From contig NZ_JACNMJ010000002.1 in assembly GCF_014526325.1 (NCBI RefSeq), positions 186,001-250,000 on the forward strand: 64,000 nucleotides of DNA. Direction: 5' to 3'. Shown one piece after another: positions 47,401 through 54,909 of this stretch (its first letter is position 1; every line of letters begins with the position of its first letter). The translations under genes and the position numbers were made by a program. A model generated the notes under the pieces. The model worked only from the letters and a program-made list of their open reading frames with translations. It did not search any database and was not told where the DNA came from. This DNA comes from Psychroserpens algicola (GTDB lineage: Bacteria > Bacteroidota > Bacteroidia > Flavobacteriales > Flavobacteriaceae).

Positions 47401-49402
47401 GTGTAGTTTCACCAGTACTCCATAAATATGAATCAGCACCTGTAGCAGTCAATGTGGTACTTTCTCCTATAAATATAGTAACATCTTCACCAGCATCAAC
47501 ATTTGGAATATCGTTTACTGTAACAGTAACGTTATCTGTACTCGTACAATTATTCTGCGTAACTTCAACAGAATATGTTGTAGTCACACTTGGGTTTACT
47601 GTAATTGAGGCTGTTGTTTGACCTGTGTTCCATTCGTACGAAGTTCCGCCTGTAGCAGTTAACGTAATTGGTGTTCCTAAACAAGTAGATACATCCTCAC
47701 CTGCATTTGCTGTTGGTAGTTCATTTACTGTAATTGTAATTTGTGCTTCAGTAAAACTTCCATCAGAATGTGTTCCTGTTACTGTATACGTTGTAGTTAC
47801 AGTTGGAGCCACAGTAATACTTTGAGATGTTTCATTATTAAAATCCCATTCATATGAATTGGCATTTGCAGCTGTTAAAACAACCTCTTCACCTTCACAT
47901 ATAGTGTCATTGGTTGCATTAGAACTTACTGTAACTTCATTTCCATTTGTTTCTCCAGTACCAGGTGTATCCACCTCATTCAAAAATTCTTCAACGTTTG
48001 TATATCCATCTCCATCTTCATCTTCAGAAGCCGCATTAGAAAGTGTATTATATTGTATCATTTCCCATTCGTCAGCCATACCATCATTATCAGTATCGTA
48101 ATCAGAAGGTCTTGAGTTTATAGGTGTATTACTTACCGAATTATGGAAATTAACATAACTTGGTTTACTTGTAATATTTGTTGGTGGATAAGAATAGGGT
48201 TCTGATGTACCATTAACAACATTAGTCACATAGGTATCATCAATAGCATCACGATATTCTCCTGTAGTTCCGTCGCTATTCAAATATTTATACGCTCCAG
48301 AATTTAGAGGAACATTTTCTAGAGCTTCTTCGGCAGTCATAATATTCGTAGGCTCTCCTAACAATCCAAATGGAGATGATACTCTAAAATCAGTATTTCC
48401 ATCATCCCACTGATTGGTTCCTGCGTAAGCTCCGCTCGTAACATTAAATCTATGAACATATAAGTCCCAATCATCTTCAGATTCACTTATAAATGAAGGA
48501 TAGACATTTCCATCTGAATAGATTCTAATATTAGATCGCTGACTAGCGCTACCAATGTCTAACCAGTTTACAGACCAGTTTGGACTTCTTGGCTCACCAG
48601 TCTTTGTTCCGCTTTGATAATAATTGTTTATTTCGTTTAACTGAGCATGATCACGTGAGGCAACAACCTTTAATCTTGTATACCAGTTATGAACCACATT
48701 GTTAATAACATCCGTTCTTATAGCATTAACATTAGGGAATCTGTGACTTATATTATACCACAAATTACTGTTTATACTGAAGTTTGTTGAGCTAGCATTA
48801 CTACTTTCTCCTGCTAACATCCCAGTAGCACTTTCACCAAATATGCAATTTTGAACGGTTACATCAGATGAACTCCCTCTAAGACTAAATGCTTCATCTC
48901 CTCCCCATGATACCGAACAATGATCTATAATAAAGTTAGTACAGTTAATCGCATTTAACGCATCAACGCTTCCACTGGCATTATAATTAGGTCTAAACCT
49001 AATATACCTTACAATAATATTATTGGTATTTTGAAAATAAATAACGTTACCAGTAATTGTGATTCCTCCTTCTGGTGCAGATTGTCCAGCTATTGTTAAA
49101 TTATCAGCATAGATTGATAGACTGCTCGATAGCTCTATTGTTCCACTAACATCAAATACAATAATTCTATTTGATCCACTAACCGCGTCTCTAAAACTAC
49201 CTGAGCCACTATTATTGAGATTGGTGACATGATAGACTGAACCTCCTCTACCTCCAGTAACATGTGCTCCAGCACCTGTTGCACTAGGGAAAGCTAATTG
49301 AGCATAAGAGGCTAAACTAGAGATTAAAATTAGACTAAATAAAACATTTTTACATAATATCGAAATGCCATAGGCATGCCATAGGTTTTTTGGGGATTTC
49401 AT
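44438..49402 (-). CDS. Giant T9SS-secreted pectate-lyase-like protein with fifteen Ig-like modules
   Basis: A 1,654-residue exported protein. A long N-region precedes the hydrophobic LFSLILISSLASYAQ (signal peptide, about 1-35). The pectate-lyase-type beta-helix (about 36-430) is closely similar along its length to that of the 39081-43955 gene, with GGRGGSVYHVTNLNNSG, IIDHCSVSWGGDEAF and SHRFPN. DTDNDGMADEWE follows as a calcium-type loop. Then come about fifteen Ig/PKD-like modules of about 71 residues (about 490-1554), each with AGxDVTICNGEST-LTATGG-YLWSTGETT-SI-V-P--T--YTVT. A C-terminal T9SS-type sorting domain ends GIYIVRLIYDDTSVLKKIPIR. The repeats may act as a stalk or as glycan-binding units. 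Substrate unknown. Confidence 0.85.
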   Translation of the reverse strand: MKSPKNLWHAYGISILCKNVLFSLILISSLASYAQLAFPSATGAGAHVTGGRGGSVYHVTNLNNSGSGSFRDAVSGSNRIIVFDVSGTIELSSSLSIYADNLTIAGQSAPEGGITITGNVIYFQNTNNIIVRYIRFRPNYNASGSVDALNAINCTNFIIDHCSVSWGGDEAFSLRGSSSDVTVQNCIFGESATGMLAGESSNASSTNFSINSNLWYNISHRFPNVNAIRTDVINNVVHNWYTRLKVVASRDHAQLNEINNYYQSGTKTGEPRSPNWSVNWLDIGSASQRSNIRIYSDGNVYPSFISESEDDWDLYVHRFNVTSGAYAGTNQWDDGNTDFRVSSPFGLLGEPTNIMTAEEALENVPLNSGAYKYLNSDGTTGEYRDAIDDTYVTNVVNGTSEPYSYPPTNITSKPSYVNFHNSVSNTPINSRPSDYDTDNDGMADEWEMIQYNTLSNAASEDEDGDGYTNVEEFLNEVDTPGTGETNGNEVTVSSNATNDTICEGEEVVLTAANANSYEWDFNNETSQSITVAPTVTTTYTVTGTHSDGSFTEAQITITVNELPTANAGEDVSTCLGTPITLTATGGTSYEWNTGQTTASITVNPSVTTTYSVEVTQNNCTSTDNVTVTVNDIPNVDAGEDVTIFIGESTTLTATGADSYLWSTGETTQSITVNPVLDTSYSVTGTTNGCEDSDSVTVFLLDDSVNANAGNDTEICNGETITLTATGGTTYLWNTGETTASINISPTITTTYTVTAFSVSGTNQDEDSVTVTVNELPIADAGNDSDICLGNETTLTASGGTTFLWSTGETTQSITVSPDATTTYTVEVFENNCSDTDEVLVTVNAIPATDAGSDVTITEGESTTLTATGADSYLWSTGETSESISVSPNATTTYSVTGTSNGCETSDSVTVIVQSENVTANAGLDVTICNGESTTLTATGGTTYLWSTGETTASITVNPNTTTDYTVTAFNTAQTASDEDSVTVIVNELPATDAGADVTISEGESTTLTATGADTYLWSTGATTASITVTPNSSTTYTVTGFSNNCESTDEVLVTVNIENVTANAGSDVTICNGESTTLTATGGTTYVWSTGETTASITVNPNTTTNYTVTAFNTAQTASDEDSVTVIVNELPATDAGADVTISEGESTTLIATGADTYLWSTGATTASIAVSPNSSTAYTVTGFSNNCESSDEVLVTVNIENVTADAGSDVTICNGDSTTLTATGGTTYVWSTGETTASITVNPNTTTNYTVTAFNTAQTASDEDSVTVTVNELPVTDAGADTSIFIGESTTLTATGADSYVWSTGETTASIVVTPNETTLYTVTGISNGCEVSDDVMVTVAFEASAGADQTICQGYSTTLTASEGDAYLWSTGETTQSITVNPSGTQTYTVTVYQGAFQDDADVTVSVNPNPNVIISNGGEVMILEGEFVTLSASGANSYLWNNGATQPNIAVSPSATTTYEVTGYINNCEDTSAVVVNVVGIVEADAGEDITICSEETVTLTATGGEEYLWNTGETTQSIEVSPDSDTEYSVLVYNALDSDEDTVMVFVEACNTIENPPPTETEAFDFIVYQEPTEDVLKVKINGLDSVTARGISIYDMSGKVLYTELFSASELENQSEMIRSINTSPYARGIYIVRLIYDDTSVLKKIPIR
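45480..46660 (-). repeat. 429-bp tandem coding repeat in the Ig-like stalk
   Basis: taacactatc recurs at 45601, 46030 and 46459, exactly 429 bases apart. Each unit codes for two Ig-like modules (143 residues), one with Thr-Asp-Ala-Gly and one with Ala-Asn/Asp-Ala-Gly at the head. Neighbouring units are nearly identical in DNA; modules further out are diverged, so the centre of the stalk is the recent expansion. Outer limits are approximate. Confidence 0.8.
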
Positions 49403-49543
49403 GTGCTATTAAATTTGGGGACTTTAATATTGCGACCAATCTAGACAATAAATTTAAAAATTAACGTTTAAAGTATTAATTATTCGATAATGTGTATTAA
49501 AAATGAAATATAATTCCTACTTTTTACTATAATTGACTATATT

Positions 49544-49565
49544 TTTGTCAAAAATTTGTCAAAAA
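49544..49565. repeat. 11-bp perfect tandem repeat
   Basis: TTTGTCAAAAA stands twice without gap (49544-49554 and 49555-49565), about one helical turn per copy, in a non-coding region. It could be a regulator site with two contacts on the same DNA face. Confidence 0.5.
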
Positions 49566-49590
49566 AACAATAATACTTAATGTACGTTGG

Positions 49591-49619
49591 TCGATAAAAA
49601 ATGGATTACATCGATAAAA
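49591..49619. repeat. Two TCGATAAAA direct repeats, 20-bp period
   Basis: TCGATAAAA occurs at 49591-49599 and 49611-49619, exactly 20 bases apart. The spacing, the core TCGAT and the A-run after it match the repeats at 9855-9908. In both places the nearest minus-strand gene codes for a T9SS cargo protein. A further single TCGAT is at 49484. Confidence 0.5.
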
Positions 49620-49925
49620 TTTTAACAAAATTTTCTACAATTCTTACATATAATTAGGAAAAATCACACAAAAATTATTGATAACAATAAAGCACAGCTA
49701 GTAAATTAAATAGCAACTTCAAACACAAAAGAGACAGACTTGTAGGATAAAAAACAATCAAGAAAAGATTATGGATAATCGTTAAAATAGACGTTTTCAT
49801 CAAATTTATAAGCTAATATCATTTCTATTTCACATATTTGGAACATCAAAATAACCTACTTACAACCAAAATACTTTATATTGAACCAAATCGCAGTACC
49901 TATCAAGTCAAAACTATCACTCTAA

Positions 49926-51122
49926 TTGAACAAAACGGATAACATAAATAAGTTAGTAACCTATTTATTCATCATAGGTTTAGCTCTAGGCTTAATTTTT
50001 GTATATTTTGCTCAAGAGCGATTATACAGTAAGATGTCCTCTGGTTCAATATCATTAGGTCCTGAACGCTATTTCAGATCGCTTTCTGTCATATTCATAT
50101 TTATTTCGGTTCTAATCAGCATATTCCAATCCAGAAAAAAGTATCTGCCCAAATTTTTTATAGCCTATCTTTTAATTCTGGGTTATATCACAATAAACTA
50201 CCTTTTTACTGGTCCTGGTCTTGATGACATTACAGGATTAATGGATACTAAAGGTATTGGGCCTTGGATTTGCTTAGGTTTGATATTCGTAGGGTTTGAT
50301 GATAAGAGGTATGAGATTTTCAAAAAATTTCTGCTCGTTGCTGTCCTTGTGATTTCTGCCTATGTAATTTATAGTCTTGTGGTTTACGGAATAGGTCTGT
50401 ATCGTGGTCAATCACTCGCTAAGTATCGTGTCTATGCAACTAATCTCGTATGGATCTCACCATTTGTGTTTTTAATATTGAAGGATAATAAAAAACTCAG
50501 ATTCATAAGAATATTTGCAATCATTATTGGTATATCAACAGCTCTGGTCACCTTAACAAGATCATTTTTATTAATTTTTCTAATGGTGATTATTTTTGAT
50601 TTTATTCATACCAAGAAAAAAACATTTTATGCTATTGGAGGAGTTCTCGTCGGAATACTATTCATATATGTTTTATTAAATTCTGAAGCATTAAGTACCT
50701 CTTTAGAGCTTTTACAGCAGCGAGGAACAAATGATACACGCTCAAATCAATTAAACGCATTTTTGAGTCAGATTAATGTTTATGATCTGATTGTTGGAAC
50801 TGGCTTTGACTCCACATGGGATTTTAATGGACGACAATATCCATATCTCGATAATCAATGGCTTTTATTATTGTGGTGGGCTGGACTCATTCCTGCAATG
50901 ATGTACTTTTATTTAACAGCCGTTATACCCTTTAAGTTATTTATAAAAAAAGGACAAGACTATGAAACAAGAGTTGAATCTTTTGTCCTAGTCATCTGGA
51001 CTCTAGCTTGTGCTGGTGTTTCAATATATTCTACGATGTCTGTAGATTTTTACTTTTTTATTATTTGTGTCATTCAAGGCCGTTTACTATATAAATACAG
51101 CAAACGAAGTGAATATAGATAA
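49926..51122 (+). CDS. O-antigen polymerase/ligase-like membrane protein
   Basis: A 398-residue protein with about ten transmembrane helices and few charged residues apart from loops. The periplasmic loop QRGTNDTRSNQLNAFLSQINVYDLIVGTGFDSTW, followed by DNQWLLLLWWAGLIP, resembles the Wzy/WaaL O-antigen polymerase-ligase superfamily. The start codon is TTG. As the first gene of the polysaccharide cluster, next to a flippase, a Wzy polymerase is the more likely role; a ligase cannot be excluded. Confidence 0.75.
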   Translation: MNKTDNINKLVTYLFIIGLALGLIFVYFAQERLYSKMSSGSISLGPERYFRSLSVIFIFISVLISIFQSRKKYLPKFFIAYLLILGYITINYLFTGPGLDDITGLMDTKGIGPWICLGLIFVGFDDKRYEIFKKFLLVAVLVISAYVIYSLVVYGIGLYRGQSLAKYRVYATNLVWISPFVFLILKDNKKLRFIRIFAIIIGISTALVTLTRSFLLIFLMVIIFDFIHTKKKTFYAIGGVLVGILFIYVLLNSEALSTSLELLQQRGTNDTRSNQLNAFLSQINVYDLIVGTGFDSTWDFNGRQYPYLDNQWLLLLWWAGLIPAMMYFYLTAVIPFKLFIKKGQDYETRVESFVLVIWTLACAGVSIYSTMSVDFYFFIICVIQGRLLYKYSKRSEYR

Positions 51123-52341
51123 AGACACCATAAAAAAAATAGTCACGTTGTATGGTTCAACATTTATTGGTGTAGGCTTAGGCTTCGCCATAAGTGTATT
51201 CAATACTCGAGTTTTAGGAAAAGAAGCCTTTGGTGATTTCAAGTTTATTGAAACTGTTTTTCGCTTTTTAGCTAGTCTGGTATCAGTAGGTATATTTATT
51301 TCTATCACAAGAATGCTTGCCATAGCAAAAAGCAAAATCTACACACATCGTCTTATAGGCTTTTTTGTAATAGCATTAGCCATTGCTGGTGCGATTGGAG
51401 TTATTTTATTGCTCATTTTTTCTTTTATAGAGCCTATTTGGTTCTCTGGGAATTTGGGTCATATTTTCAGGCAATATTCATTTTTAATTTTCGCTATTCT
51501 TGGAAGTATTGCCTTGAGGGAAATTCTAAAAGGCCTAAATAAAATATATACGTTATCAGTTTTAAATGCAGTTCCTGCAATTCTATATTTAGTAATCGCC
51601 TACAGTTTCAACCTAAAAAACCCATTACATCTCGAAGACATCTTATTACTCTTTTATGGTTTTCAGCTACTTTTTTTAATTGTAATTATAATTAAACTGA
51701 AACCAAAGTTTGATATTAAAAAGAGCCTTGTCAAAGATGTAATTCATGAGAATAATACAAATGGAAAGCCTATATATTATGGAAGTCTTGCTGGTGTCGC
51801 AACAGCACATATAGTTGGGTTTTCACTATCCTATTATATAGACAATACTCAAGTAGGCTTTTTTACACTAGCTATGACTGTATGCTCCCCATTAATTATG
51901 ATACCATCTGTTTTAGGAACAGTGCTTTTTAAAAAATTTGCAAACTTCGATTATATACCTAAAAAGGTTATAATTTTTTCTATTTTAGCCACAGTTTTAG
52001 CACTAATAGTATTTTATGTTTTTATTGAAAGAGTATTTCTACTGTTTTATTCTGAAGACTTTACGCCAGCAATAGACATATCAAAAATATTAATTTTTGG
52101 CTTTTTGCTCCATGGCTTTGGAGACCTGATTAATAGATTTTTAGGAGCAAATGGTAAAGGTAAATTATTAAGAAATTCTGCATTTGTCGTAGGAATTGTT
52201 AATGTTTTGGGCTATACTATTTTAGTCAAATATTTTGGTGTTACCGGAGCAATAGTGACTAAGATTTTTGCAAGTGCAACTTATCTATTCATGATGTATT
52301 ATTATTATACCAAATTCATTAAAAAAAACAAATATGTTTAA
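51109..52341 (+). CDS. Wzx-type polysaccharide flippase
   Basis: An oligosaccharide flippase of the MOP superfamily, 410 residues from the GTG start chosen here, with about twelve transmembrane segments. It would move lipid-linked repeat units across the inner membrane. The frame is open up to a GTG at 51067, but that adds 14 residues lying inside the previous gene. MNIDKDTIKKIVTLYGSTFIGVGLGF is the usual start of such proteins. The remaining overlap with the polymerase gene is 14 bases, and the stop overlaps the next gene by 8. Confidence 0.85.
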   Translation: MNIDKDTIKKIVTLYGSTFIGVGLGFAISVFNTRVLGKEAFGDFKFIETVFRFLASLVSVGIFISITRMLAIAKSKIYTHRLIGFFVIALAIAGAIGVILLLIFSFIEPIWFSGNLGHIFRQYSFLIFAILGSIALREILKGLNKIYTLSVLNAVPAILYLVIAYSFNLKNPLHLEDILLLFYGFQLLFLIVIIIKLKPKFDIKKSLVKDVIHENNTNGKPIYYGSLAGVATAHIVGFSLSYYIDNTQVGFFTLAMTVCSPLIMIPSVLGTVLFKKFANFDYIPKKVIIFSILATVLALIVFYVFIERVFLLFYSEDFTPAIDISKILIFGFLLHGFGDLINRFLGANGKGKLLRNSAFVVGIVNVLGYTILVKYFGVTGAIVTKIFASATYLFMMYYYYTKFIKKNKYV

Positions 52342-53344
52342 AGGAAAAATCCTTTTAATTACTGGAGGAACAGGTTCATTTGGTAATGTAGTCTTAAACC
52401 GATTTTTAGATACTGATATCAAAGAAATAAGGATATTCAGTAGAGATGAAAAGAAGCAAGACGATATGAGAAATCGGCTTCAAAATGACAAGGTGAAATT
52501 TTACATTGGTGATGTTAGAGATTTCAACAGCATTGATAGAGCTATGAGTGGTGTTGATTATGTGTTTCATGCTGCTGCTTTAAAACAAGTTCCTTCATGT
52601 GAGTTCTTCCCTATTGAAGCCACAAAGACCAATGTTTTAGGAACTCAAAACACTATTGATGCTGCCATCAAAAATAAAGTCGAAAAAATTATTTGCCTAA
52701 GTACCGATAAAGCAGCGTATCCAATTAATGCTATGGGAATCAGTAAGGCGCTTATGGAAAAAGTGGCTATTGCAGCCTCGCGAAACATTTCTGAAGACAG
52801 CACTACTGTATGCTTAACCAGATACGGAAATGTTATGGCCTCAAGAGGATCGGTTATTCCTCTTTTTGTGAAACAAATTAAAGACAATATGCCTTTAACA
52901 ATTACAGACCCAAATATGACGAGGTTTTTAATGTCATTAGAAGATGCTGTTGATCTTGTAATATTTGCATTTAAAAATGGAAATCAGGGAGATTTGTTTG
53001 TCAACAAAGCACCTGCAAGTTCAATTGGAGATTTGGCTGCTTCAATTCAAGATATCTTCAATGCAAAAAACGAAATAAAAATCATCGGAACCAGACATGG
53101 TGAAAAATTATATGAAACACTCTGTACTCGCGAAGAAATGCAAAAGGCTGAAGATATGGGTGATTTCTACAGAATACCTGCCGATAATAGGGATTTAAAC
53201 TATAACCGTTACTTTTCAGAAGGCGAAAAAGATATTAGTAAAATAGAAGATTATCACTCGCATAATACAACGCAATTAACTAAAGATGCTCTTAAAGACA
53301 CGCTTATGAATCTGCAATTTATTAAAGACAGTTTAAATGAGTAA
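52334..53344 (+). CDS. capE: UDP-GlcNAc 4,6-dehydratase/5-epimerase, CapE type
   Basis: A 336-residue extended short-chain dehydrogenase: Rossmann motif TGGTGSFG at the N-terminus, DVRD and HAAALKQVPSCE. The active site reads CLSTDKAAYPINAMGISKALMEK, with Met in the place of the usual Tyr before the x-x-x-Lys; this altered triad occurs in some members of the dehydratase group. CapE starts synthesis of UDP-N-acetyl-L-fucosamine from UDP-GlcNAc. The matching CapF and CapG genes follow at 53773 and 54910, which supports this pathway over pseudaminic acid or other SDR routes. Confidence 0.88.
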   Translation: MFKGKILLITGGTGSFGNVVLNRFLDTDIKEIRIFSRDEKKQDDMRNRLQNDKVKFYIGDVRDFNSIDRAMSGVDYVFHAAALKQVPSCEFFPIEATKTNVLGTQNTIDAAIKNKVEKIICLSTDKAAYPINAMGISKALMEKVAIAASRNISEDSTTVCLTRYGNVMASRGSVIPLFVKQIKDNMPLTITDPNMTRFLMSLEDAVDLVIFAFKNGNQGDLFVNKAPASSIGDLAASIQDIFNAKNEIKIIGTRHGEKLYETLCTREEMQKAEDMGDFYRIPADNRDLNYNRYFSEGEKDISKIEDYHSHNTTQLTKDALKDTLMNLQFIKDSLNE

Positions 53345-53768
53345 TGAGCACCAAATAATTGAAGGTGATTTGTTTAGTGATAATAGAGGTACATTGTCAT
53401 TTGTCAATGCTTTTTCGTTGCAACCCATCGTTCGTTTTTATGAAATTGCACATAACGATACAACAACAATAAGGGCATGGCAAGCACATAAAAAAGAATC
53501 CAAATGGTTCTATTGTTCGCGTGGAGCATTTAAAATTAGCTTAGTCAAATTAGACACTTTTGATAATCCCTCTGATGATTTAGAAGTCTTTTCTTTCGAA
53601 TTAAATGAAAACAAACCACAAATACTCTATATTCCTGGAGGTTATGCAAACGGTTTTAAAGCCATCACTGATGATGCTAAACTTATGGTATTTTCAAATT
53701 TTGATTTGGAAACATCAAAACAAGATGATTATAGATTTGAAACCAATAAATGGATAAATAAATGGTAA
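53337..53768 (+). CDS. Cupin-fold sugar isomerase/epimerase-like protein
   Basis: A 143-residue single-domain cupin. GDLFSDNRGTLSFVN and RAWQAHKKESKWFYCSRGAFKISLVK resemble the RmlC/WxcM-FdtA families, where such proteins isomerise or epimerise nucleotide 4-keto-sugars. The stretch YIPGGYANGFKAI is the second cupin motif. It overlaps capE by 8 bases and precedes capF by 4, inside the FucNAc operon. It is not one of the three classical CapE-F-G enzymes; it could act on the same keto intermediate and yield a variant sugar. The function is inferred from fold and place. Confidence 0.65.
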   Translation: MSNEHQIIEGDLFSDNRGTLSFVNAFSLQPIVRFYEIAHNDTTTIRAWQAHKKESKWFYCSRGAFKISLVKLDTFDNPSDDLEVFSFELNENKPQILYIPGGYANGFKAITDDAKLMVFSNFDLETSKQDDYRFETNKWINKW

Positions 53769-53772
53769 GATT

Positions 53773-54906
53773 ATGATGAAAATTGGAATAACAGGACAAG
53801 CCGGATTTATTGGAAATCATCTTTTCACGACCTTAAGTCTCGACGATTCAATAGCCTTAATCCCCTTTGAAAGACAGTTCTTCGAAGATGAAACAGCATT
53901 AAATACTTTTGTTTCTCAATGCGATGTTATTGTTCATTTAGCAGCAATGAATCGCCATGAAGATCAACAGGTTATCTACAATACGAATATTGCTTTAGTA
54001 AAAAAGCTTGTCAATGCTTGTGTACAAACTAATGCAACACCACATATTATATTCTCATCGTCTACGCAAGAGTTAAACGATAATCTATATGGAAAATCTA
54101 AAAAAGAAGGTAAAACTATTTTTGAGCAATGGGCTGTAGCCTCTGGAGGTAAATTTACATCGCTAACCATTCCTAATGTTTTCGGACCATTTGGTAAGCC
54201 TAATTACAATTCATTTATTGCTACATTCTGTCATAAATTAACACACGGTGAAACACCTGAAGTACATGTTGACTCTCAAGTTAATTTAATTTATGTCAAC
54301 GAATTAGTTGCAGCATTTATTGGTATCATTAAAGAGGACATACCTACTAATGAGTTTAACACATCCTGTTATGAATATCTTGTGCCGCATACAAGTTCTA
54401 GAAAAGTATCAGAGATTTTAGCTTTATTGGTGTCTTTTAAAACTAATTATTTGGCTAATGGTGTATTTCCATCATTAGAAGATCCTTTTGAAAAAGCACT
54501 TTTCAACACCTATAGATGCTATATTCCCGAAGATCATTATCCTGTACTTTTTGAAAAGCACACAGATCCAAGAGGCATGTTTGTAGAGATTGCTAGAACT
54601 AATACCAGCGGACAATTTTCCTTTTCAACCACAGTGCCAGGAATTACCCGCGGAAATCATTTCCACACAAGAAAAGCTGAGCGTTTTGCTGTTATAAGCG
54701 GAAAAGCATTAATCCAGTTGCGAAAAATCGGAACAGATAAAGTTATAGATTATTATCTGGATGGTGAGCATCCTGCTTATGTAGATATGCCAATCTGGTA
54801 TACACATAATATAAAAAATATAGGTGATACAGAACTTGTAACCTTGTTCTGGATTAATGAACCTTACAACCCAGAAGACGCTGACACTTATTTTGAAAAT
54901 GTATAA
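53773..54906 (+). CDS. capF: Bifunctional epimerase/reductase, CapF type
   Basis: A 377-residue protein with two domains. The N-terminal SDR (about 1-245) has GITGQAGFIGNHL and the Tyr-x-x-x-Lys of NLYGKSKKEG. The C-terminal cupin (about 250-377) has DPRGMFVEIART, GITRGNHFHTRKAERFAVISG with metal-binding His residues, and DMPIWYTHNIKN. This domain order and length are those of CapF/FnlB, which epimerises C3 and then reduces C4 on the way to UDP-L-FucNAc. A second ATG three bases after the given start is equally possible. Confidence 0.9.
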   Translation: MMKIGITGQAGFIGNHLFTTLSLDDSIALIPFERQFFEDETALNTFVSQCDVIVHLAAMNRHEDQQVIYNTNIALVKKLVNACVQTNATPHIIFSSSTQELNDNLYGKSKKEGKTIFEQWAVASGGKFTSLTIPNVFGPFGKPNYNSFIATFCHKLTHGETPEVHVDSQVNLIYVNELVAAFIGIIKEDIPTNEFNTSCYEYLVPHTSSRKVSEILALLVSFKTNYLANGVFPSLEDPFEKALFNTYRCYIPEDHYPVLFEKHTDPRGMFVEIARTNTSGQFSFSTTVPGITRGNHFHTRKAERFAVISGKALIQLRKIGTDKVIDYYLDGEHPAYVDMPIWYTHNIKNIGDTELVTLFWINEPYNPEDADTYFENV

Positions 54907-54909
54907 GTC

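Larger units (their letters stand above)
49403..49925. other. Divergent intergenic region before the polysaccharide cluster
   Basis: 523 bases, AT-rich, with no supported gene. It separates a minus-strand lyase gene from the plus-strand polysaccharide cluster. It holds TATTTTTG (49540-49547), which fits a -7 box, an 11-bp tandem repeat, two TCGATAAAA copies 20 bases apart, and CATATTTG (49833-49840), one base off a -7 box, 86 bases before the first cluster gene. No JUMPStart-like element is recognised. Confidence 0.5.

Noticed and set aside
39298-48101. Several plus-strand open frames opposite the two giant lyase genes
   Set aside because: They lie fully inside long, well-supported minus-strand coding repeats, recur with the repeats and show no recognisable domain; they are reflections of the repeat composition.
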